From assembly GCF_034044715.1 (NCBI RefSeq), contig NZ_JAXCLW010000001.1:310001-374000 (forward strand): a stretch of 64,000 nucleotides of DNA. Direction: 5' to 3'. Within the stretch, counting starts at the first letter, position 1; each line of letters begins with the position of its first letter. This document shows positions 1 to 6,881 of this stretch, piece after piece. A program made the translations under genes and the position numbers. This stretch comes from Dongia_B soli (lineage in GTDB: Bacteria; Pseudomonadota; Alphaproteobacteria; Dongiales; Dongiaceae). A model generated the notes under the pieces. The model did not search any database. It had not been told where the DNA came from and worked only from the letters and a program-made list of their open reading frames with translations.

Positions 1-2322
1 CCCCGGCACCCGATTCTTCTTCCATAGGATTTTGTCGATGCCATCCTCAAACGCCTTGAGCCGGCCGTTGACCGAGGGGTCGTGCGTATAGACACCAAGT
101 GCATTGTTATGCAGATAGGGTGCAGTGGCCCAGAGGCTGATCAAGGATGCCGGACGGTAATAGCCCGGACCGCCGCCCGGCGGCGCATAAGAATCGTTGT
201 TGCCCCAGGCGTCGACGGCCACCCCCGAATAGGGATTGAAAAAATGAACCTCGCCGACGGCAGGAAGGGACTTGTAATCCTCCGACGTGAAATTATCCCA
301 CATCTGCCCTCGCATGCCATTGGTTCCCACCGCGCGGCCGGAATTGGTGCCGACTAACGTGATCGGAATCCGAATATCCGTGGATAGGAAATTGTCCTTG
401 AGAAATGGGTCTGCGTCATTCGACGGAGAGCCAGCAATGGCAGCGATTTGCTTTACATAGCCCTGATAGGCCGGCGTCTTCAGAAAGCTATCCCAATCGG
501 TGTAATCCATTGGAAGCCAAAGCGCAGCCTGACCGGCCTGACTATCGGTCCGTTTTATCCAGTCGCGCGAAAAATGGAGAGCGAAACCTGCCGGCTGCTT
601 GCTGGAATGGCAGATCGCGCAATTGTCGATGAAAATCTGCCGTCCCTTGGCCGAGAGGCCTCTCTCTGTGTCGATGATCGGTTTTCCTCCGGGCGCATCG
701 CTCAGATGCATTGGCGCCGTGACGCTCTCGCCCGTCACCTTGCTTTTATAGGTGAAATAAGCGGCGAGATAGGGGATCCGATACTTTTCAGCGGTGCGCC
801 AGTATACCGAATTCTTGACTGCGGCAGCGACGGAGAACGGGCTTTGCGGGCGGAAGCCTACTACCGTGTTATGCAGGCGCTTCCATTGTTCGGAGTATGT
901 GCCGATATTAAGATAGACACGAGATAAGGCGCCAAAAATACCGATGCTGTCGGCACCATCCAGCAGAATGCGTGGCATGTGACGCGGATTGGTTCCGGCC
1001 GCCGGGTCTTCGATGGCGGGAACTTTGAGGTTTTCGGCACCTTGCCGTTCCGGTGGGTTAAGCATCGCTCGTTCGAGGCGCGCAGGCACATCGAAAATCG
1101 GCGTGATCGTGTTTGCGTTGTTGATGTGGTCAGTGCTGACAAGCGATGTGTCGACGGTGCCCCATTGCTGACTCGCCAGAAACTGGAAGAGAAAGCTTTC
1201 CGGCTTTTTCAGATTGCTGAAGATTTTGACAGGCGTCCAGTATTGATTGCCAATGGTATTTGACAGATTTATCCAATCCGGCTTCTCGTTATCCATCGGG
1301 GGAGCGAGCGGGTGCGGACCGACATGGCAGAAACCGCAGGACATACTGACACGGAACGGTCTTATGAGATTGCGATCGGCATTGATCGACGTGTCAGTGT
1401 AATAGTCATCGCCCTGATCAATGACCCGCTTCTTCCAATAATCGCGCGCCGCGGCGGCCGCTTGCGTGTTGCCGAAGAAGTCGGGATTCGGGAATAGGCG
1501 GAGCCCGACAATGCCAGTGGGATAACCATAGACATTAGGATCGGCACCATCGTTGGGCAGTTGCTCGAGCGTCTTCTTGTAAAGTTCCTGGTCGCCAGGT
1601 GTAAACGCTTCGGCCGGATGCTGGGGATCGCTAGGCGGTTCCACGCGCTGTGCCATGCGGCCGGTTCCGATATCGATGTCATCCGCAGGTTGGTTGTTCT
1701 GGAGCTGGATATTTTTTCCGTCCGCCTGGTCGATATATAGGCCAAGAATTTTTTTTGCCGGATCGGTCTGTGCGGTCAAACCCGGCTGATTGATCAGGCC
1801 GCTATTCGCGAAACGGGCCGCGCGGTTGCGCGAGTCGATCAGGATGAGGAAATCGGCGAGCCCGTATCCCTGTTCCTGCACCCAACCCCAGAACGTCTCG
1901 TTCCCTTCGCCCCACAGGACCCATGTGTTGCGGCCACGGATCGCATTCCTTGCATCGGGAGAGATGGAGTTACCATCCGTGTAATTGAATGGAACGAGGT
2001 TTCCATTGCCATCCGGCACTCTGTCCATTTGATTGAATACGTTCCGCATCTCCGCCGGAAAACACAGCTCTATCCGCTTATTGACCGGCGTTCCCCGCTC
2101 GGTGCGACCCGCCTGTGGCTCGTCCCCCGGCGCTGCACTGTCCAGCTTTTCAGCCTCGCTTACAGAATATTCCGGCGGCTGCGATGCGCCGCGATAATCT
2201 TTCCCGTTAGCGCATGCCATTGATGTCGAGAAGGCAACAAGCATGGTTGCTATCATTCCCGATCGAAATGGCGAAGCTCGTCTCGCATGGTTTTTAGGCT
2301 TGCGTCGTGCTGGGACAAACAT
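1..2322 (-). CDS. RoxA-like diheme c-type cytochrome (C-terminus beyond window)
   Basis: The minus strand is open for 774 codons from the ATG at 2322 to the window edge without a stop, so the 3' end is missing. A basic, Arg-rich start followed by a hydrophobic stretch ending SMACA gives a Sec-type signal peptide, so the protein should be periplasmic. Two CxxCH haem sites are visible: CGFCH at residues 329-333 and CAICH at 568-572. Downstream, motifs such as GTNGMRGQMWDNF, GYYRPASLISLW and APYLHNNALG are of the kind found in the RoxA-like/diheme peroxidase-like cytochrome family. RoxA is an extracellular rubber dioxygenase, but most relatives have no known substrate, so only a redox role is inferred. 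GGGGGA lies just upstream of the ATG. It sits at the outer side of a tRNA-associated island remnant. Confidence 0.75.
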   Translation of the reverse strand, partial: MFVPARRKPKNHARRASPFRSGMIATMLVAFSTSMACANGKDYRGASQPPEYSVSEAEKLDSAAPGDEPQAGRTERGTPVNKRIELCFPAEMRNVFNQMDRVPDGNGNLVPFNYTDGNSISPDARNAIRGRNTWVLWGEGNETFWGWVQEQGYGLADFLILIDSRNRAARFANSGLINQPGLTAQTDPAKKILGLYIDQADGKNIQLQNNQPADDIDIGTGRMAQRVEPPSDPQHPAEAFTPGDQELYKKTLEQLPNDGADPNVYGYPTGIVGLRLFPNPDFFGNTQAAAAARDYWKKRVIDQGDDYYTDTSINADRNLIRPFRVSMSCGFCHVGPHPLAPPMDNEKPDWINLSNTIGNQYWTPVKIFSNLKKPESFLFQFLASQQWGTVDTSLVSTDHINNANTITPIFDVPARLERAMLNPPERQGAENLKVPAIEDPAAGTNPRHMPRILLDGADSIGIFGALSRVYLNIGTYSEQWKRLHNTVVGFRPQSPFSVAAAVKNSVYWRTAEKYRIPYLAAYFTYKSKVTGESVTAPMHLSDAPGGKPIIDTERGLSAKGRQIFIDNCAICHSSKQPAGFALHFSRDWIKRTDSQAGQAALWLPMDYTDWDSFLKTPAYQGYVKQIAAIAGSPSNDADPFLKDNFLSTDIRIPITLVGTNSGRAVGTNGMRGQMWDNFTSEDYKSLPAVGEVHFFNPYSGVAVDAWGNNDSYAPPGGGPGYYRPASLISLWATAPYLHNNALGVYTHDPSVNGRLKAFEDGIDKILWKKNRVPG

Positions 2323-2904
2323 GGCATCCCCCACATGTCCTGCAGATCGCACAATCAAGTACTCAGCTTATGATCGCTGTCAAATCAATCTGTATTACCT
2401 GCTGTTGTAGCTTTCGGCGTGCACTAACTGCTGTCTTCTCCTGGCTCGAGACTGGGGGCTTCATCATTTCCAATAGGGGGCTAAGGCCCGGTTTATATTT
2501 CGCCCACTGGAAAAAGAGATTGTGACCTCTACAGCTGCAGACCTCCCGACACCATTCAATCTTGGAGGGTCATGACAACGTCATTGTTTGCGTCAAGTTC
2601 TGACAAGATCGTAGACCCACCGTGGTCTCGTTACCAAACAGCTCCGTCAGATTGTCGATGAAACCATTTTGCTTCCCGTCTATTGCGAGGAACCCGTCGT
2701 CGGAGCCAACCCAACCCGTCTTTTCTGCAAACCATCATTGTTAGATCGAAGAAGGCGGCGGAATCTGAAAGAGATTGCGACTGGATCCCATTTTTCCGAA
2801 ATCCGTGATCCATTCCATACCAGACGGTTACCAGAATCCGCATCGAGGATAATATCCGGACCATTCGGCTGATCGCTGCCGTACATTATCGATGAATCCC
2901 CACC
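2323..2904. other. Intergenic stretch, no supported gene
   Basis: About 580 bases between the cytochrome start and the metallophosphoesterase remnant. Composition is visibly less GC-rich than the core genome. No ORF with convincing family character was found. One minus-strand reading near 2800-2910 (GGDSSIMYGSDQ, then DIILDADSGNRLV) faintly recalls Gly/Asp-rich calcium-binding repeats, but it is too short and degenerate to call. The promoter of the leftward cytochrome gene must lie at the left end of this stretch. Confidence 0.4.
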
Positions 2905-3135
2905 TTGCATTACGAAGATATCGCTGCCAGCTCCGAACAGGGATCCGGCTCTTACGCTTCCTCGTTGGATAAACTAATGGAGTCACTCCAACCTGATCTG
3001 TGGGCACATGGACATACTCACAGTTCATCGGACTATCAAATCGGAAAAACACGTGTGCTCTGCGATCCGAGGGGTTATTACCCCAGCTATCTCAACTCAT
3101 CTTTCAATCCAACTCTCGCGATTGAGGTTGGTTGA
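2905..3135 (+). pseudogene. 5'-truncated metallophosphoesterase remnant
   Basis: The reading encodes only the C-terminal part of a calcineurin-like phosphoesterase. The segments PDLWAHGHTH, TRVLCDPRGY and a terminal FNPTLAIEV correspond to the last metal-binding HGHTH motif and the C-terminal strands of that family. The N-terminal two thirds, which carry the other metal ligands (DxH, GNH), are absent, and an in-frame stop lies just upstream at 2893-2895. The fragment therefore cannot be an active enzyme. It lies between the cytochrome and a broken integrase, consistent with decay of an integrated element. Confidence 0.6.
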
Positions 3136-3239
3136 GGGAGTAACAGGTCGACTTGCGTGCTAGTCATCCGGATTTCCAGAAGATGCGCCAAACGCCTCGA
3201 GTAGCTCGATGAGCTAAATACACGCTGGAAGCGCTCTCA

Positions 3240-4340
3240 TCACGGTGAGACCGAGCCCTGAAGTTGAGCAATCTCCTGTTCAAGCTGTCTGATTTTTTCC
3301 TGCAAAAGGTCAACTTCAAGGTTGGCATTTCTTTTTTTTCTCACGAGTTCGCGAAGCTCTGCGGTGAGGAAATTCTTGCGAATATTGGCATATCGACGCA
3401 GTGATTTCGGATCTCTGTGCCCCGTTTGGGACCTCACCTCCGTGTCGCTCCAACCTACTTCCACAAACCTCGACGTAAGTTCATGGCGAGGCCATGAAGG
3501 CGAAAATGCTCAACACCGGCGCGCTTCCTTGCGGATTCGAAGTCTGATTTCAGCGAGTCCTTGTCATCGCAAGCATCCGAAACTGTCCGTCAAGTTTCGG
3601 CAATGCTTGAAGCACTGCAATCGCTCGCGGTGATAGGCCGACCTCAAGGGCCATTTCCACGATTGGCCCTGAGTACGAATTTTTCCGTTATAGCATTCTT
3701 CAATCAGGCGAACGAGTTGCTCCGGCTCAAGCCAAACATCACGTTCGTCGATTACGGTGGGCCGTTTAACATTCGCGTTGCTACAGGGTTTTCTTTCTAA
3801 CCCAGCTTTCTTTTGTATGCTCAATCGCGGTTTTCAGAAGCGTCAGTTCCGTTTGATCGTGCGGAGAGAGATCTTCTTTTTGCCTTGGGTGGAGCTTTAG
3901 GCTTCGCAGCGTTTTTTCTTGCTGTCCCGTCTTCCTAAGCTTCTGAGCAAATTCGACAGCTTTGTACTGGCCCCGGCTACACGGTTCCCCGCGGGTGCCG
4001 AACTGTTGCAGGCGACGGTCACGGTAGTCTTCAAATAATTCTGGCGTCAGATTGGCGACTGCATGAGCACAGAGATTTGGCTCTTCTCGCAGGAAGCGAT
4101 CGACGCGAGCCGCCTTACTCGGCTAGCCTCGAGCCCAAGGCGTCGCGCGGTCACGTCGTTTTTGTATTGGCGCAGAAGATCGCCCAATGTGAATCGTTCT
4201 GCAGTCGACCGATCGACGAACTCGCTGCGGTTCATTTTGCTCTCAATGTCGGTGGCCCAGGCCTGAGCCTCCCTTCCTTGTGGCAAAGGTTTTCGTCTGG
4301 TGCGGGTACTCCGTCTTCCCCACTTGGACACTTTATTCGC
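3240..4340 (-). pseudogene. Tyrosine recombinase (integrase) pseudogene with multiple frameshifts
   Basis: Pieces of one integrase appear in order in different minus-strand frames. The N-terminal arm reads KTEYPHQTKTFATRK in one frame and EAQAWATDIESKM in another, which implies a one-base insertion near 4270. Next come a core-binding segment (FTLGDLLRQYKNDV), then LTPELFEDYRDRRLQQFG and LTLLKTAIEH near 3830-4040, RPTVIDERDVWLEPEQLVRL near 3720-3770, a degraded HxLRH box (RLHGLAMN), and finally TGHRDPKSLRRYANI with the presumed catalytic tyrosine near 3390. Stops and frame changes separate the pieces. The element that used it can no longer be mobilised by this protein. It lies directly beside the 3' end of tRNA-Arg, the usual attachment site for this family. 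A coiled-coil-like tail follows the catalytic region. Confidence 0.8.
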
Positions 4341-4391
4341 CGCCCTCTCTGAAGCGGCGATACTCAATACATTGATATTCAACGGGAATTT

Positions 4392-4468
4392 TGGCGCACC
4401 CGATACGATTCGAACGTACGACCTTTGCCTTCGGAGGGCAACGCTCTATCCAGCTGAGCTACGGGTGC
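4392..4468 (-). tRNA. tRNA-Arg (anticodon CCG)
   Basis: The minus strand folds as a complete cloverleaf of 77 nt with an encoded CCA. The acceptor stem pairs GCACCCG with CGGGTGC, the anticodon arm is TTGCC-CTCCGAA-GGCAA with anticodon CCG, and the T arm contains GTTCGAATC. The 3' end faces left, towards the integrase pseudogene that begins about 50 nt away, so this gene is the probable attB/attL of the island. It reads CGG codons. Confidence 0.93.
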
Positions 4469-4642
4469 AACGCGATTGCGTGGCGCGCAACATACAGGAG
4501 GCAGGGGGCGACATCAAGCCTAGAGGGATGGCGGCGGAGAGAGCCAGATAAAATGGAATTATCGCCTAATGCCAACTGGTTAACACGCCTGTCGGCGCGC
4601 GATCACGGGGCGGCAATCGGCGCCGGACAGGCGTGGCGCGCA

Positions 4643-5074
4643 CTATGTGCCGGCGATATAGGCGCGCAGATCCGCGCTTTCCCGCTCCGCATCCTCGACC
4701 TTGGCCTTCACCACGTCACCGATCGAGATCATGCCGACCAGCTTGCCGTTTTCCTTGACGGGGACGTGGCGGAAGCGTTTGGCCGTCATCAGGGTCATGA
4801 CGGCATCGACCGTGTCGTCGGGCGAGCAGCAGACGACATCGGCCGTCATGATATCGCTCACCTTGGCCATCACCGCTGCCGTCCCGTCCCTGGCAATCGC
4901 CCGGACGATATCCCGTTCAGAGAGAATGCCGGCGAGATCGCCGCCTGGTGCGGTTACAATCAGGGCGCCGATCCGCTCGCGGGCCAAGATTTCCGTCGCC
5001 TTGGTGAGGGTTTCGTAGGATGGAATGGTGACCAACCGGATAGGCTTGCCACGCAGCAGATGTGCGACCGTCAT
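4643..5074 (-). CDS. Two-CBS-domain protein
   Basis: The protein of about 143 residues consists of two tandem CBS domains (roughly residues 7-62 and 73-130) and nothing else. Recognisable features are ILSERDIVRAIA at the end of the first domain and VSDIMTADVV and HVPVKENGKLVGMISIGDVV in the second. Such small proteins bind adenine nucleotides and act as energy sensors or regulators of partner enzymes; the partner here is unknown. The second of two adjacent ATGs (5074) is preferred because GGAGGAG lies 5 nt upstream of it. It is a single-gene unit, separated from the tRNA by about 170 bases. Confidence 0.85.
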   Translation of the reverse strand: MTVAHLLRGKPIRLVTIPSYETLTKATEILARERIGALIVTAPGGDLAGILSERDIVRAIARDGTAAVMAKVSDIMTADVVCCSPDDTVDAVMTLMTAKRFRHVPVKENGKLVGMISIGDVVKAKVEDAERESADLRAYIAGT

Positions 5075-5228
5075 CATCTCCTCCGTCTAGCTGTCATCGG
5101 CGCAGAAGCGCCGCGTTAGGAATACGGGGATGCTTCTGTAAAGTTTATGTCAGTATCGGCCGCATCACAACCGATCACTGGGACGATCCGACTAAGGGAG
5201 TAGACACAAGAGTGTGTAAGGAATGACC

Positions 5229-5510
5229 ATGCGCCCCAAAATCCAGGTGCCCGACGCCGAAACCCTCGCCTTGCAGGCTTTGGCCTTTCTTGCGGCGGAT
5301 GATGAGCGGCTGAGCCGGTTCCTCAATCTGACGGGGCTGGATATCACGCAATTGCGCGGTCTGGCGCAAGATCCGGCGGCTTTGGGCCTGGTTCTCGACT
5401 ATTTGCTGAATTGGGAGCCGCTGCTGCTGGAATTCGCGGCGGCACAGGCGATTGCCCCGGAAACCGTGATGCAGGTGCGGCGCAAACTGCCGGGCGCGAC
5501 GGAGTATTGA
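5229..5510 (+). CDS. DUF3572 family protein
   Basis: A short, mostly helical protein of 93 residues that matches the DUF3572 family of alphaproteobacteria, with segments such as LALQALAFLAADDERLSRF and LDYLLNWEPLLLEFA. Its function is unknown. The ATG at 5229 is chosen over the in-frame ATG two codons earlier because AAGGA then has a normal spacing of about 7 nt. Its stop lies 11 bases from the stop of the convergent ABC ATPase gene. Confidence 0.75.
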   Translation: MRPKIQVPDAETLALQALAFLAADDERLSRFLNLTGLDITQLRGLAQDPAALGLVLDYLLNWEPLLLEFAAAQAIAPETVMQVRRKLPGATEY

Positions 5511-5521
5511 ACGTCCAGGGC

Positions 5522-6517
5522 TTATTCGCCGGCGCCGCGCCGGGTCAGCTGCAGGAAGATGTCTTCAAGATCGGTTTCGACCGTGCTGAGATCGACGATC
5601 TGAAGCCCTCCCTGCCGCAGCACGCCGAGGATTTCATCGACCATGACTTGCGAGGGACGGTAGCGCAGGCGCAGGCGCCGGGATGACAATTTTTCCGTAT
5701 GGAATTTCTCCAGATCGGCGCTCAGTTGCGAGAGCTCAATATCGCGGTCGAGCGTGATCAAGAGTTCCTTATTGTCGAGACGACCGAGCAAGGCTTCCTT
5801 GGTCTCATGCGCGATCACCTTGCCATGATTGATGATGGCGATGCGGTCGCAAAGCTCCTCGGCTTCTTCGAGATAATGGGTGGTGAGAAGCACGGTGACG
5901 CCCCGCGCATTCAGCTCGCGCACATAGGCCCATAGCTGCTGGCGCAGCTCGACATCGACGCCCGCCGTCGGCTCGTCCAGTACCAGGACCGGCGGATTAT
6001 GCACCATGGCCTTCGCCACCATCAGCCGGCGGCGCATGCCGCCCGAGAGCGTGCGGGAATAGGAGTTCGCTTTATCCGAGAGCGACAGCGCCGCCAGCAA
6101 TTCCTTGGTCCGGCGCTCAGCCTTGGGCACGCCATACATGCCGGCCTGGAGATCGAGCAAGGCCTGGGGCGTGAAGAAGGGATCGACATTCAATTCCTGC
6201 GGCACGACGCCGATAGCGGCGGCGGCATGACGCGGATCGCGGTCGAGATCAATATCCCAGATCTTCACATTGCCGCTGGATTTGACCACCAGCTGGGCGA
6301 GGATATTGATCAGGGTCGATTTACCGGCGCCGTTCGGTCCCAGCAGGGCAAAAAGGCTGCCACGGGGAATGTCGAGATCGACATCATCCAGCGCCTTCTT
6401 AGCCCCGGCAGCCCCGCTGGCGCCATAGACCTTGGTAAGCCCGCGAATCGATACCGCCAGGTCTGGCAAAGCCGTGACCGAGGAATTGGAGGAGGCCGGC
6501 GCGGAAAGTTCGGACAT
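5522..6517 (-). CDS. ABC transporter ATP-binding protein
   Basis: A 331-residue ATPase. The Walker A motif is GPNGAGKST, the Q-loop lies in VVPQELNVDPFFT, the signature is LSGGMRRRL, Walker B is VLVLDEPTAGVD, and the H-loop is TTHYLEEAEEL. The C-terminal extension of about 90 residues resembles the accessory domain found in NodI/CcmA/DrrA-type exporters. It would energise an ABC-2-type membrane permease, but none is encoded next to it, so the partner lies elsewhere. The N-terminus before the ABC core is a Ser/Ala-rich extension of about 25 residues. It is a single-gene unit reading away from the zinc-finger/polA pair. The substrate cannot be inferred. Confidence 0.88.
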   Translation of the reverse strand: MSELSAPASSNSSVTALPDLAVSIRGLTKVYGASGAAGAKKALDDVDLDIPRGSLFALLGPNGAGKSTLINILAQLVVKSSGNVKIWDIDLDRDPRHAAAAIGVVPQELNVDPFFTPQALLDLQAGMYGVPKAERRTKELLAALSLSDKANSYSRTLSGGMRRRLMVAKAMVHNPPVLVLDEPTAGVDVELRQQLWAYVRELNARGVTVLLTTHYLEEAEELCDRIAIINHGKVIAHETKEALLGRLDNKELLITLDRDIELSQLSADLEKFHTEKLSSRRLRLRYRPSQVMVDEILGVLRQGGLQIVDLSTVETDLEDIFLQLTRRGAGE

Positions 6518-6701
6518 TGCGGAATCGCCATCACGAGCTAAAAAATGCGGGTTTGGCCGATGGTTGATTATCGACGGCGGACACAGGTATCATCGGCGCC
6601 GAAAACGGTCAATGACGCCCCGCCCGCCCGGCAGCAACCGGCATCCGCGGGGCTATTGCCTTGAAATAATTGACATAAGCAGTAAAGGACGTGGCGACGT
6701 C

Positions 6702-6881
6702 ATGAATCCGGTTGAAGTGATCGAAGTCGAAAGCCCCACCATCGCCTGTGACGGGGGCGACGGCGCCCTGGGCCATCCGCGGGTCTTTCTGACCCTCAGC
6801 AAGGAAGGCGAGATCGATTGCCCCTATTGTGGCCGGCATTATGTGCTGAAACAGGGCGCGCAGATGGCTGACGCTCATTGA
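6702..6881 (+). CDS. Zinc-finger domain protein (zf-CHCC family)
   Basis: A 59-residue protein with a Cys...His...Cys-x2-Cys arrangement: Cys in TIACDGG, His in LGHPRVFL, then CPYCGRHYVL. This is the zf-CHCC domain, related to the C-terminal part of the mitochondrial complex I subunit NDUFS6. Bacterial relatives are common in alphaproteobacteria and are presumed to bind zinc and possibly to aid complex I. The stop codon TGA (6879-6881) overlaps the proposed TTG start of polA (TTGA), suggesting translational coupling. Confidence 0.8.
   Translation: MNPVEVIEVESPTIACDGGDGALGHPRVFLTLSKEGEIDCPYCGRHYVLKQGAQMADAH

Noticed and set aside
405..1497. Several plus-strand ORFs of 60-159 codons
   Set aside because: They lie opposite the continuous cytochrome reading frame, which has haem motifs and family motifs throughout; the plus-strand frames have no family character.
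2680..2910. Minus-strand Gly/Asp-rich reading resembling RTX calcium-binding repeats
   Set aside because: Only about one repeat length is visible and it overlaps the phosphoesterase remnant; not enough to call a feature.
1..4391. A second copy of the tRNA-Arg 3' end as the other attachment site
   Set aside because: Scanned by eye for the terminal T-arm/acceptor sequence on both strands; no convincing repeat was found inside the window.
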